Shown here one piece after another: positions 1 to 7,892 of a DNA stretch of 64,000 nt; position 1 is the first letter of the stretch; each line of letters opens with the position of its first letter. A program made the translations under genes and the position numbers. This stretch comes from Bacillota bacterium (GTDB lineage Bacteria > Bacillota > Clostridia > Acetivibrionales > DTU013): the NCBI GenBank assembly GCA_023411575.1, contig JAEYOP010000040.1, positions 434,001 to 498,000 of the forward strand, written 5' to 3'. Under the pieces are notes generated by a model. It was given only the letters and a program-made list of their open reading frames with translations. It had not been told where the DNA came from and did no database searches.

Positions 1-422
1 GACTTGAATATCTTAACATTGCCCTCGGAACCGAAGAGGATGACCTTCTTATCAAACACGATAAGCCCGGGCACGGTTATAATCCGGATACCGCCATTCT
101 GCCTGGGGACAAAGAAATCCAGGGTAACCTTGATGAAGAATTTTACGTCAACGGTGTAAAAACCCCTCTTGAACGGTACGGACTCCACATCGGAATATAC
201 CTTGAGAACCTCGGCGCGTCTTGCCTTTACATTGATCGCATGGTTGACCAGCCAGCGTATTTTGTCGGGATCCTTGAAAAGCACCCTGGCGTCTTCAATG
301 CAGTCTTTTTCCTTGCAGGAGTCATAAATTTTTTCAACCTGTATACAAACTGCTTCCTTTATTTTGCACAGATCCTTTTCACAAATAAGGCCGGGAAGCA
401 CTTTGTCATGATTATAGCTCAT
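1..422 (-). CDS. Cys-rich hypothetical protein, probably spore-associated (partial)
   Basis: The first 140 codons are visible; the 3' end is off the left edge. The ATG at 422 is chosen because AAGGGGGAT sits 8 bases upstream; an in-frame ATG at 440 lies before that site. I cannot name the family. The N-terminus has a Cys-containing block (VCIQVEKIYDSC, then KEKDC, about residues 25-41), then a stretch rich in alternating beta-type residues. The pattern C-I-Q-V-x-K-(I/V)-(Y/F)-D recurs near the N-terminus of the protein at 17999-18736, so the two look related. A sigma-K-like promoter lies just upstream, which suggests mother-cell expression. The spore role is inferred from the promoter and the paralog, not from a recognised domain. 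Confidence 0.75.
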   Translation of the reverse strand, partial: MSYNHDKVLPGLICEKDLCKIKEAVCIQVEKIYDSCKEKDCIEDARVLFKDPDKIRWLVNHAINVKARRAEVLKVYSDVESVPFKRGFYTVDVKFFIKVTLDFFVPRQNGGIRIITVPGLIVFDKKVILFGSEGNVKIFK

Positions 423-474
423 ATCTAAATCCCCCTTCATTTCAAGCTATATTGTTTGATTTCCCTCTCATTTT

Positions 475-502
475 CATAATATGTTTCAATTCCTTTTTGG
501 TG
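475..502 (-). promoter_or_regulatory. Sigma-K-like promoter
   Basis: On the minus strand CACC (-35 type) is followed after 16 bases by CATATTATG. This is one mismatch from the sigma-K -10 consensus CATAnnnTA. It ends about 50 bases before the ATG at 422. Confidence 0.5.
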
Positions 503-621
503 ATATCCACGGCGAATAAAATAGAGTGCTTTCAGCCATAATTCCCCCCCATGGAATCATATATATAATATGGTCGGATAAGCTGGAGCGGCACTTTAGA
601 AAGAGAATGCGGGTGGGGCAC

Positions 622-2166
622 ATGTACAATTTTCATGCAAGGCAGTATGTTTTCAGGCAGTCGGACGGCGAGCTCTGGAATTTTTTCCTCGATTCCAGGC
701 AGAACCTGTGCTACAGTACCTTGAACAGGCACGGGACCTGGAATAATTCCTCCGTTTTGATCAAAAACGTCCATCCCTGTTTTTACGCGGACATGGATTC
801 GGAGAATCTGTTTCATCTCCTCTACCAGGACAATGACGGAAATATTCGCTATTCCAGGCTGGACGGACAGACGGTAAAAGGCGTTCCGATATTGAATTCA
901 AGCACTCCTGCGGCATATAACAAGCAATTGTTCCTGGCGCCGTTCAAAAACAATCTTCACTTTTTCTTCGTCCTCCACCACGAGAACTCCTTCCTGCTGG
1001 CCTATCAGGTCCTCAGCAACAATAAGATCGGCTCCCCGAGGGTGGTGGACTATGTATCCGGCAGCAGCCTTCCCTGTGCGGTTGCATACGATAAGTCCCA
1101 GAATATTTTCGCGTTTTACCAGTCGTACGACGGAAAGTACCTGCAGCTTGGGTACAAAAAGCTGAACGCCGCCCAGAAAAGCTGGAGCGAATTCACCCCG
1201 ATCACCCGATACGCGGGAAACTGCGAGTATCCCCACGTGTTCATCGACGACGGAGGCATAATTCATTTATGTTACCAGAGACGGGCCCCCAAATTTTTTG
1301 AAATGGTCTACCAGCAGAAAGCGCCGGACCGGAATCTCTGGTCGGCGGAGGAGATCGTGCATTCCTCCGTTCATTCCTACGAAAGCGCCTCTCTTCTGGA
1401 AGAAAACGATACTATAACGGTTTACTGGGTCCGGGACGACATCATCTATTTCAACACCAGGGTCCGGGCCGGCAATGCGTGGGGCAAGGCGCAGCGGCTC
1501 AGCTTTCCCACCGGCCGCCCGCTCCAGTGCCTGTGCTACAAGTCCAACGGCCGCCGTGACCGCGGAATCCTGTCCGGGGGAACGGAGGCTTCCATGCTGC
1601 CGCCCGTGGTCTATCCCGGCATTGTTGCCGGCGGTTTGAGGCTTGCCTTCCATACCGCGGAAAACACCGAAGACAGCGCCTCCCCGCTTTCCGACGCCTT
1701 GAAGGAGGATTCCTCCGGCCCGGCTGCCGGGTCCTACGGGCCGTACAGTTCCGGAAACCTGTCCGACAGCGACCTCCGGAACCTGGCGCAGGATACCTTC
1801 CGGCAGCTCCAGCGCAGGCTGGACGAGTTGAAGGAAGGCTCCCTTGCCACGAAGGAAGAGCTGGCAAAGCTGACCAATGCATACAACCGGCTGGGCAAGG
1901 ATCTGGGGAAATACGAAATCCGCCTGAATCTGCTGGAAAGCCTGGTCGGACAGCTGAAAAGGCAGGACATCCGGGCAGAGAACCGAAAAGACCAGGCGGC
2001 GCAATCCGCCGGGTCCGGGCCGGCGCAAATGGAAGAACGGCCGCAGGCAGCGGCGCCGGAACAGCCGCCGGCGGGCACGCCTCCGAAAAAAGCGGCGCAG
2101 CCCTCCCTGGATCCCGACCGGCTGAAGGAATGGGAGGATTGGGAGGAGCCGAAGGAATGGCAGTGA
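622..2166 (+). CDS. Beta-propeller-like hypothetical protein with C-terminal coiled coil
   Basis: A 514-aa protein. The ATG at 622 is preferred over in-frame starts further upstream because GGGTGGGG lies just before it. Roughly residues 1-340 carry repeated strand-turn blocks ending in aromatic residues (for example LWNFFLDSRQNLCYS, IHLCYQRR, ITVYWVRDDIIYF), like the blades of a sialidase-type beta-propeller. Residues about 390-460 are a charged heptad region (LAQDTFRQLQRRLDELKEG and LAKLTNAYNRLGKDLGKYE) that should form a coiled coil. The tail is Pro/Ala-rich and ends in the acidic, Trp-rich WEDWEEPKEWQ. No signal peptide or membrane segment is seen. The position between two spore-type genes suggests a spore role, but I do not recognise the family. 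Confidence 0.8.
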   Translation: MYNFHARQYVFRQSDGELWNFFLDSRQNLCYSTLNRHGTWNNSSVLIKNVHPCFYADMDSENLFHLLYQDNDGNIRYSRLDGQTVKGVPILNSSTPAAYNKQLFLAPFKNNLHFFFVLHHENSFLLAYQVLSNNKIGSPRVVDYVSGSSLPCAVAYDKSQNIFAFYQSYDGKYLQLGYKKLNAAQKSWSEFTPITRYAGNCEYPHVFIDDGGIIHLCYQRRAPKFFEMVYQQKAPDRNLWSAEEIVHSSVHSYESASLLEENDTITVYWVRDDIIYFNTRVRAGNAWGKAQRLSFPTGRPLQCLCYKSNGRRDRGILSGGTEASMLPPVVYPGIVAGGLRLAFHTAENTEDSASPLSDALKEDSSGPAAGSYGPYSSGNLSDSDLRNLAQDTFRQLQRRLDELKEGSLATKEELAKLTNAYNRLGKDLGKYEIRLNLLESLVGQLKRQDIRAENRKDQAAQSAGSGPAQMEERPQAAAPEQPPAGTPPKKAAQPSLDPDRLKEWEDWEEPKEWQ

Positions 2167-2197
2167 CGTCAAGAGGGTCAATACAGTTAACATAAGT

Positions 2198-2226
2198 AAC
2201 ACATTATTCAAACCTCACATACAATA
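2198..2226 (+). promoter_or_regulatory. Sigma-K/sigma-E-like promoter
   Basis: AACA is followed after 17 bases by CATACAATA, an exact match to the sigma-K -10 form CATAnnnTA that also fits the sigma-E -10 form. It lies about 65 bases before the ATG at 2290. Confidence 0.6.
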
Positions 2227-2289
2227 TACTGTAAATGCGGTCTGTCATCGAGCGAGCGCAGTTATAGAAACGTGTATGGAGGTAATATT

Positions 2290-3066
2290 ATGTCTACACA
2301 GAATGATGCGGCAATCAAGCAGCCGGACGGAATCCAAAAACCTGGTGACAATCTGCCGCCGGTTATCGGTCCGAAGGATTGCTGTGGAGCCGTCTATCCG
2401 AAAACCCTGGCGATGTGCGAAAACGTAGCGTTTGCACCTCAGGTCAGCCCGACGCCGGTGTTCGCAAAGATACCGGTCGTCCTTGCCGAGAGAACGGTGC
2501 AGGTGGACGTGGAAGCCAAAATAAAGCTGGATCATCCCGCCATTGAAATCAAGCGCATCCGCAAGCAGTTGTTCCTGACGCAGTGCAAGCTTCTTCCCCG
2601 GGTCGGCAAGCTGTTCCTGAGCGGATACGTCCGGAAAAACATCGAATATGCCACCTCAAAATGCGGATATGGCGATTGTGTGTCCGGCGATATCAAGCAT
2701 ACCACCTGTAATGTGAATTTCGATTGTGTTACATTCATCCCCTATGAGCTTGGCGCATTTCCCGTATTCAGCGCGAATTTCGAGCCATCCCTCGTCCAGA
2801 CCTTTGATCCGAAGGTCATGGGAGCAAGCCAGTGCGAGCAGGACTTCGAAAGCATCCAGTATTTTAATGAGAAAATATTCTGCGAGCTTGTCAGCGTAAG
2901 GTTCGACGAAGTGGATATCACCTGTGATGACAAGAAAGCCATACGGGGCGGCTGGGACGATGAATTCGAATTCACCAAGATTACGGAAAAGCTTACCATG
3001 TTCATCACCTTCAAGCTCCTGCAGTACCAGCAGGTGCAAATCCCGTCGGATACCACTGTCAGCTAG
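2290..3066 (+). CDS. Spore-associated hypothetical protein, SPOCS-like beta domain
   Basis: A 258-aa protein starting at the ATG at 2290, behind GGAGG. After a polar, Pro-containing leader (residues 1-35, with DCC at about 30) comes a region of alternating hydrophobic residues. It includes RTVQVDVEAKIKLDHPAIEI and then KLFLSGYVRKNIEYAT (about 68-122). This resembles the SPOCS (DUF3794) domain of spore-coat and spore-associated proteins of Clostridia. Cysteines cluster at 125-150. The promoter just upstream is of sporulation type. The 99-aa gene at 3183 follows after 116 bases and is probably co-transcribed. The SPOCS assignment is by eye and needs a profile search. Confidence 0.8.
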   Translation: MSTQNDAAIKQPDGIQKPGDNLPPVIGPKDCCGAVYPKTLAMCENVAFAPQVSPTPVFAKIPVVLAERTVQVDVEAKIKLDHPAIEIKRIRKQLFLTQCKLLPRVGKLFLSGYVRKNIEYATSKCGYGDCVSGDIKHTTCNVNFDCVTFIPYELGAFPVFSANFEPSLVQTFDPKVMGASQCEQDFESIQYFNEKIFCELVSVRFDEVDITCDDKKAIRGGWDDEFEFTKITEKLTMFITFKLLQYQQVQIPSDTTVS

Positions 3067-3116
3067 GGGATCCGTTTTCCCCCCTCGCGCGGCTCAAACA
3101 ATAAGTAGCAGACGGA

Positions 3117-3151
3117 AGAGCATAAGGTCCCTTTACGGGGTCTTACGCTCT
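3117..3151 (+). other. Intergenic hairpin
   Basis: The arms AGAGC-a-TAAG and CTTA-c-GCTCT pair around a 15-base loop between the genes at 2290 and 3183. No T-run follows, so it is unlikely to be a complete terminator. It may protect the upstream part of the transcript. Confidence 0.45.
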
Positions 3152-3182
3152 ACATAAAAGAGAATTGTAAGGAGTGTATCTT

Positions 3183-3482
3183 ATGTCAACCAATACAATT
3201 AGTTGGAACGAGGTCATCCGCCGAAGGCATACCAATGCAGTGGCAGACAACGCAGTGGCAAGCAACGCAGCGGCAGACAATACACCACCCCGGACGGCGC
3301 CCGAGGAGGAAGTGAAGGAGACGAGTATTGCACAGAATGAAAAGGAGCAGGATGACGAAGATTATATAGAAAGCACTTCCGGTGGAGCCGCGCGGTACGA
3401 TCCCTATCCGTACCCCGGCACAAACCAGACAATCGTATGCCAGGTCCTGCGCAGCGAAGGAGTGTCTTATTCCTCGAAATAA
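3183..3482 (+). CDS. Small acidic hypothetical protein with Ala-Asn-Asp repeats
   Basis: A 99-aa protein. The ATG at 3183 has AAGGAG 8 bases upstream. Residues 18-35 are a low-complexity repeat (AVADNAVASNAAADN), followed by an acidic stretch (EEEVKETSIAQNEKEQDDEDY) broken by few hydrophobic residues. The tail (YDPYPYPGTNQTIVCQVLR) has a single Cys. No known domain, signal peptide or membrane segment is seen. It is downstream of the SPOCS-like gene and in the same orientation, so it may share that gene's late-sporulation promoter. The function is unknown. Confidence 0.65.
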   Translation: MSTNTISWNEVIRRRHTNAVADNAVASNAAADNTPPRTAPEEEVKETSIAQNEKEQDDEDYIESTSGGAARYDPYPYPGTNQTIVCQVLRSEGVSYSSK

Positions 3483-3514
3483 GGAATTTATGATCCGGTC
3501 ATTCCGAAAGAGAA

Positions 3515-3549
3515 TACAAAAAGGAGGCTGTCCGAAAAGACTGCCTCCT
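3515..3549 (-). terminator. Rho-independent terminator
   Basis: The arms AGGAGGC (3522-3528) and GCCTCCT (3543-3549) are extended by a GTC/GAC pair inside. On the minus strand the stem is followed by TTTTTGTATT. On the plus strand an A-rich run follows instead. It therefore terminates minus-strand RNA such as the ncRNA upstream of it. Confidence 0.7.
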
Positions 3550-3584
3550 GAAAAAATAAACCCGAAAAGCCGTTCCCCCATATT

Positions 3585-3773
3585 TTGACACCTAGCCCAA
3601 CGCTAGGTGGGTGTCCTGCCGGAAGTTTCAATCTTCCACCGCCGTCGCACACGTTCAAGCCGTGTGTCGGAATTAGGTTGTGGCCTGATATTTGCTTCCA
3701 AACGCCAGACTCCCTTATTTCAAATGTAGGTTCAAAATAATAGGTTTATCCGGACATTCCAGGCTGAAATCAT
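3585..3773 (-). ncRNA. ssrS: Structured small RNA, candidate 6S RNA
   Basis: About 189 nt, read on the minus strand from its own sigma-A promoter towards a terminator at 3515-3549, with no convincing reading frame. Visible pairings are TTATTT/AAATAA (3'-side arm near 3717), CTGGCGTTTG/CAAATATCAG, CACACG/CGTGTG, GGAAG/CTTCC and a final ACCTAGC/GCTAGGT. Near the 5' end is TTGAACCTACATTT, which lines up with TTGAGCCGATATTT in the central bubble of E. coli 6S RNA. The length also fits 6S RNA. The downstream TGTCC and the 3' GGACA can close a stem. The main alternative is the right end of a decayed IS605-type element, whose omega RNA can also end in TCAA. The ncRNA call is fairly firm; the 6S name is a judgement from motif and size. 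Confidence 0.55.
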
Positions 3774-3779
3774 AGTACG

Positions 3780-3808
3780 ATTATATCACCGTCGAATCGG
3801 TTTCTCAA
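3780..3808 (-). promoter_or_regulatory. Sigma-A promoter of the small RNA
   Basis: On the minus strand TTGAGA (3808-3803) and TATAAT (3785-3780) are separated by 17 bases. Transcription should start near 3773. It lies between the DUF3343 gene and the structured RNA and points at the latter. Confidence 0.7.
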
Positions 3809-3919
3809 CAAACCGCAGACACATTTAAAGCCCCAATGCACAGGATTAATCCTTCAAACTTCATTTTTCTGCGCCAATCAGATAAACGGCCGCTCGCTCC
3901 TGGAATATTCCGGAAACCG

Positions 3920-4177
3920 TCAATAGACTCTTGAATACTTGTTTTTGGTGAACTGCTTTTCCACGCTGTACATCTCACGCACGGCTACCTTGTTCAGAGC
4001 CGCCTCCTGCAGCACCATATCCTTGAATTCCATCGGAAACATCAGGCAGTAGCTGCAGCCGTTCCGGGCAATCTGGCACGGAGTGGATACCACTTCAAAG
4101 ACATATCCCTTCCTGGCCAGGATATTGTACAGCTTCAGCGCAAAATTCCCGGAATCCATTATGGCAATACAATCCAT
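3920..4177 (-). CDS. DUF3343 protein (putative Se/S carrier-like)
   Basis: An 85-aa protein in the usual size range of DUF3343. The pattern D-S-x-x-F-A-L-K-L-Y-N-I-L-x-x-K-G at the N-terminus, then VVSTPCQIARNGCSYCLMF, matches the family's fold and its loop with conserved Cys. The ATG at 4177 gives the typical N-terminus; longer in-frame starts at 4216 and 4234 exist, and none has a clear ribosome site. DUF3343 proteins are annotated as putative Se/S carriers, but their job is not settled. The gene lies 79 bases after the glycosylase gene and may be read with it. A second DUF3343 gene is at 17679. Confidence 0.75.
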   Translation of the reverse strand: MDCIAIMDSGNFALKLYNILARKGYVFEVVSTPCQIARNGCSYCLMFPMEFKDMVLQEAALNKVAVREMYSVEKQFTKNKYSRVY

Positions 4178-4256
4178 ATTTCCCACGCTCAATTTTACAT
4201 CGCTATGATTCATCATATGGAATCGGGCATACATTGTGACGATATCGCCCGCCGCG

Positions 4257-5141
4257 CTACACGCCGATTTTTTGTTCCCTTGCGTAGTAAAACAGATACT
4301 GCTGGGCAAAGCCCGCATATGGCCCGAAGGTCTCGGCGGCAAACCGCTGAATTTCGGGGAAGCCGGCCGGACGCCCGAAGTAGAGCTCTTCCATGACGCG
4401 CCTGACCCATACGTCGGCGGGAAAAACGTCCTGCTTTATGCCGCTGTAGAGAAGCATGCAGTCGGCTACCTTATTTCCGACGCCGTGAAGCTGCAGCAGA
4501 TATTCCCGGGCTGCCGCGGTATCAAGCTCCTCGAGCCGCTTCAGATCGAACCGGCCCTCCGCGACATCGACAGCCGACCTTTTTACATACCCGCACCTGT
4601 ACCCCGCCCTGCACGCGCCGATCTGTTCATCGCTGCAGGCCGCAAGCCTCGCTGCCCCGGGAAAGGCATGAAAGGTCCGGCCGTTGCAGGCCAGTTCCTC
4701 CCCGTACAGGCCCGAGAGCTCCTCAATGATTTTCCGGATCCTCGGGATGCGGTTGTTGGACGACAGGATGAAGGAAACCAGCGCCTCCCATGGCTCCTGC
4801 CGCAAGAGCCGGATGCCCCCGCCGAACTCCACCGCTTTGCGCATGATGCCGTCCACTGCCACGGCCTTTTTGATTTCGCCGTAATCCCGGCCCAGGTCGA
4901 AATAATCGAACCAGATCCGCCGGAAATCCTCCGGCGAAACCGAATGCAGGACCAGTCTCCCCGGCGTGCAGGCCACATTGGCCGCTTTGCCCCGGACAAC
5001 GCCCGTATAGCTGCCGTCGGGCTCCCTGCTCCAGCGGAAGCATTGCCCGCACTCAAAGGTGTGCACCGGGTCAAAATCCCTTATTTCGTTTACCGTTACC
5101 CTATTTTCTTCAAAATCGATATCATAGCCTTTGAACCGCAT
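4257..5141 (-). CDS. ogg: 8-oxoguanine DNA glycosylase/AP lyase
   Basis: A 294-aa bifunctional base-excision repair enzyme that removes 8-oxoguanine paired with C. The N-terminal domain carries FECGQCFRW, the OGG N-domain signature. The HhH-GPD domain follows, with the hairpin LHGVGNKVADCMLLYSG (about residues 218-234). That stretch contains the catalytic Lys, and PADVWV contains the catalytic Asp. The length fits the clostridial OGG1-like family. The ATG at 5141 has GGAGG close upstream. It is followed by the DUF3343 gene on the same strand and is divergent from the DUF6062 gene at 5275. Confidence 0.93.
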   Translation of the reverse strand: MRFKGYDIDFEENRVTVNEIRDFDPVHTFECGQCFRWSREPDGSYTGVVRGKAANVACTPGRLVLHSVSPEDFRRIWFDYFDLGRDYGEIKKAVAVDGIMRKAVEFGGGIRLLRQEPWEALVSFILSSNNRIPRIRKIIEELSGLYGEELACNGRTFHAFPGAARLAACSDEQIGACRAGYRCGYVKRSAVDVAEGRFDLKRLEELDTAAAREYLLQLHGVGNKVADCMLLYSGIKQDVFPADVWVRRVMEELYFGRPAGFPEIQRFAAETFGPYAGFAQQYLFYYAREQKIGV

Positions 5142-5274
5142 GCCATCCTCCGGTGTGCCGTACCTGCCTGTATATATTCCACCCTGTTCGTGCTATAATC
5201 ACTATTGTAACAGATGTTCACAAACAAAGTACCGATAACGGGGCAATTTTCGCTGGAAGATACAGGAGAAGCAA

Positions 5275-6054
5275 ATGAAGGAGAAAATCTACACCATCCC
5301 GGTAACGGAAGCCTTCGGGCAGGATTGCGAATGTCCGGTCTGCCTGCTGGAGGAAAAGCTGGAGAACGAGTATACGGCCTACTATCTCGGCCCGGCCCTG
5401 ATGGAGCCGGACTGCAGGATCGAAACCAACAAGAAGGGGTTCTGCCGGAGACATCTCGAAATGCTGTACAACCGGCAGGAAAACAGGTTGGGGCTGGGAC
5501 TCGAAACGGACACCCACCTGAAGGAGCAGCTTGAAAAGCTGAAGGAACTGAGCAGGGCCGCGGACGAAGCCGTAAAGGGCTCCAGGGCCGCCAACCCGCT
5601 CATTGGCGCACTGGCGGGAAAATTCCAGTCCAAAGGCCGGGAAAATGCGGGGCCTGCCGCAAGGCTCCTCGAGATGCTCGCCCGGTTTGAAGCAAGCTGC
5701 ACCATCTGCGACCGGCTGGAATACACGATGGATCGTTACATGGACGTAGTCATGCACCTGTGGCTGCATGAAGAGGACTTCCGCAAATTATTCGAAAGCC
5801 GGAAGGGCTTTTGCATGGTCCACCTGCGGAGGCTGGCCGAGGCGTCGGCCAAATACCTGAGGCCCGATGAAAGCGCGATATTTATCAGTCTCCTGCTGCA
5901 GCAGCAGGTGGAAAACCTGGAACGGATTGAAAAGGACCTGGACTGGTTCACCAAAAAGTTCGACTATCGCAACAATGACGCCCCCTGGGGAAATTCCAGG
6001 GATGCGCTCCCCAGGAGCATCCGCAAGCTGAAGGGGTACAGCGATCTGAAATAG
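5275..6054 (+). CDS. DUF6062 family protein
   Basis: A 259-aa soluble protein made of two similar halves. Each half has a C-x2-C motif (CPVC at about 20, CTIC at about 143) followed about 40 residues later by a G-F-C-x3-H motif (GFCRRHLEML at 61, GFCMVHLRRL at 180). This is the arrangement of DUF6062 and suggests one or two metal sites; the function of the family is unknown. The start has an AGGAG-like site (TACAGGAGAAGCAAATG). A TATAAT at 5194 may be the -10 of its promoter, but no good -35 pairs with it. It is divergent from ogg. Confidence 0.8.
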   Translation: MKEKIYTIPVTEAFGQDCECPVCLLEEKLENEYTAYYLGPALMEPDCRIETNKKGFCRRHLEMLYNRQENRLGLGLETDTHLKEQLEKLKELSRAADEAVKGSRAANPLIGALAGKFQSKGRENAGPAARLLEMLARFEASCTICDRLEYTMDRYMDVVMHLWLHEEDFRKLFESRKGFCMVHLRRLAEASAKYLRPDESAIFISLLLQQQVENLERIEKDLDWFTKKFDYRNNDAPWGNSRDALPRSIRKLKGYSDLK

Positions 6055-6140
6055 CCCCTTCCTGCACTTTTTCCCCTTCCTTCCAATATAATGAACAATG
6101 GAAAGGGTATGTTTATCCTACCGGGAAGGGGGAAATGGAA

Positions 6141-6575
6141 ATGCAGGAAAGCAAATCAGCCTTGCCTGATTCCTTGAGAGCAATCGCGGTTACAATAGAA
6201 GATATCAGGCGCTCCGCCAGGGATACGGAGGACCGGATGAGAAGGCTGGATGTTCATCTGGACAAGGTGGAGGCGGAGCTGGAAAGACAGCTGTCCGTAC
6301 AGGAGCGGACAATCCGGGAGTTCCAGAAGCTGAAAAGCGAAATGGAAACCATGAGATCGACCGTACATACCGTGGAGCAGTCCGTGACGGAAGCGCGCAA
6401 GTGCAAGCCGGCCCAGGAGGCTTCCAGGGAGAGCGGTCCGCCTCCCCAGGATACCGGCGGCGGAAAAACGCCGGACCCGTCCGACGATGATTCGGAAGAT
6501 GACAGACCTGTCATGCCGGGCTCGGGGTTCTCCTATATCACCGTCGATTATCTGAGAAAACTTGGCGAACGATAA
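6141..6575 (+). CDS. Coiled-coil hypothetical protein
   Basis: A 144-aa polar protein. GGAAGGGGG is 8 bases before the ATG at 6141; an ATG at 6135 is in frame but too close. Residues about 10-85 form long heptads (RRLDVHLDKVEAELERQLS, QKLKSEMETMRSTVHTVEQS) typical of a coiled coil. The remainder is Pro/Asp/Glu-rich and disordered, ending in a short hydrophobic patch (FSYITVDYLRKLGER). There is no signal peptide or membrane segment. It is a single-gene unit ending at a clear terminator. I do not recognise a family. Confidence 0.7.
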   Translation: MQESKSALPDSLRAIAVTIEDIRRSARDTEDRMRRLDVHLDKVEAELERQLSVQERTIREFQKLKSEMETMRSTVHTVEQSVTEARKCKPAQEASRESGPPPQDTGGGKTPDPSDDDSEDDRPVMPGSGFSYITVDYLRKLGER

Positions 6576-6595
6576 CCCTATCGGATTTTCGTGTC

Positions 6596-6632
6596 AGCGC
6601 TCTGCGGCCCGGTCTGCAGCGGCGCTTTTTTT
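6596..6632 (+). terminator. Rho-independent terminator
   Basis: AGCGC and CTGC on the left pair with GCAG and GCGCT on the right, followed by a run of T. It ends the coiled-coil gene at 6575. Confidence 0.8.
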
Positions 6633-6841
6633 TATTTTTTGTGCACATCCCGCCATGAATTCAATACACTATAAGTAGACATAAATTAAATTATGATTCT
6701 GCCGCAACAAGTCGTTTCAATACAGGTACCGGCTTTTTGCAGCACATCCATTATTGAATGGACCAAAGAGGCACCTTTTCATGGCAGTCGGCGCTGTAGC
6801 TGCGAATCTCCCTCAGCTACGGCCGTAAGGAGGTGGAGATG

Positions 6842-7822
6842 ATGAAAATCATGCTGATCACCGGTGGGGCAGGCTTCAAGGGCAGCAATTTCATCAAGTA
6901 TTTCCTGAAGCGCAACCGGAATTTCATCGTGGTCGATATTGACAGGCAACCTTACCCCTACGAGATGAACAGGCTCGAAGAGCTTGAGAACTCCCCCCGT
7001 TACCATCATATCAAGGGTGATATCTGCAACCGGGATCTGGTGGAATATGTCCTTCGCAAATACAAGCCCTCCTGGATCGTCAACTTTTGCTGCGAGCCCG
7101 GATGGGTTGAGGAACCAAAAAATTTCAGGGCGAATGAAGAAACCGGCTTCACCGGTACGCTGTCTCTGCTGGAAGGCGCGCGCCATGCATGGGCGAGGAC
7201 GCCGCTGGCGGATAAGCGGTTTTTGCAGATTTCCACCGATGAGGTATACGGCTGCCGGACGAACGAAAAGGTCCTTTGCGACGAGAATGCTCCTTTGTCG
7301 CCGGAAAGTCCCTATTCTGCGATAAAAGCCGGCGCGGATCTGATGACCTCCGCCTATTTCAAGGCTTTTGGCATGCCGGTGCTTATTCTGAGGAGCTGCA
7401 GCACATACGGACCATGGCAGGAGCTTCACCGTCCCGTCCCCTCCCTCCTCAAAAAAATAGCGGAGGGCGGAGCTGTAAGCTGCGTTTCCTGCGGGCCTGA
7501 ACGGGAGTGGCTCCATATATCCGACCTCTGCTCCGCCATTACCAGGACCCTCTTCTTCGCAAGACCCGGCGAGACCTACAATGTCGGATCGGGAGAAGCC
7601 GCTACCGAGGCGGAACTGGCGGCTTCGCTGCTGAAGCTTTCCGGGAGGGAACGGGAAAAACCGTTCGAACCCGTGAAATGCAGAAAGTCGGGAAGCATTC
7701 GCAGACTGGACAGCGAAAAAGCCAGGTATCGTTTGAAATGGACAAACAGCTACAGCTTGGAGGAAGGACTTCAGGACACCGTAAAGTGGTATGAAAGCCA
7801 CCGTATTTTCAAGAAACCGTGA
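6842..7822 (+). CDS. NAD-dependent epimerase/dehydratase, RmlB-like
   Basis: A 326-aa short-chain dehydrogenase of the extended type. AAGGAGG lies 8 bases before the ATG at 6842. The Rossmann motif GGAGFKG (8-14) has Lys where Ile is usual. STDEVYG (131-137) and YSAIK (Tyr158, Lys162) match the dTDP-glucose 4,6-dehydratase group. The segment usually reading NFAAESHVDRS is here NFCCEPGWVEEPKNF, so substrate and exact reaction may differ from true RmlB. It likely makes or alters a nucleotide sugar used by the nearby glycosyltransferases on the collagen-like spore proteins. It lies 70 bases upstream of the first collagen-like gene. Confidence 0.85.
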   Translation: MKIMLITGGAGFKGSNFIKYFLKRNRNFIVVDIDRQPYPYEMNRLEELENSPRYHHIKGDICNRDLVEYVLRKYKPSWIVNFCCEPGWVEEPKNFRANEETGFTGTLSLLEGARHAWARTPLADKRFLQISTDEVYGCRTNEKVLCDENAPLSPESPYSAIKAGADLMTSAYFKAFGMPVLILRSCSTYGPWQELHRPVPSLLKKIAEGGAVSCVSCGPEREWLHISDLCSAITRTLFFARPGETYNVGSGEAATEAELAASLLKLSGREREKPFEPVKCRKSGSIRRLDSEKARYRLKWTNSYSLEEGLQDTVKWYESHRIFKKP

Positions 7823-7828
7823 AATAGT

Positions 7829-7857
7829 AACACTTTATGTCTACAAATCGTATTATG
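7829..7857 (+). promoter_or_regulatory. Weak sigma-K-like promoter
   Basis: AACA is followed after 17 bases by CGTATTATG. This differs from CATAnnnTA at two positions but resembles the CATATTATG of the gene at the left edge. It lies 36 bases before the ATG at 7893. Confidence 0.3.
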
Positions 7858-7892
7858 GAATATGGATACCAAAAGGAGGTAGATTGTTTATT

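Noticed and set aside
3585..3790. Remains of an IS605-type TnpB end with omega RNA
   Set aside because: A frame on the minus strand reads GLNVCDGGG and the RNA ends in TCAA, but there is no other trace of TnpB, and a sigma-A promoter points straight at a 190-nt structure. 6S RNA is preferred, not proven.
4236..5198. 320-codon open frame on the plus strand
   Set aside because: It lies opposite the glycosylase gene, has no ribosome site and matches no family.
5194..5199. TATAAT as a sigma-A promoter of the DUF6062 gene
   Set aside because: No -35-like hexamer at 16-18 bases; left as a possible -10 only.
6680..6688. CATAAATTA as a sigma-K -10 before the epimerase
   Set aside because: No AC at 16-17 bases upstream; the only AC nearby is 12 bases away.
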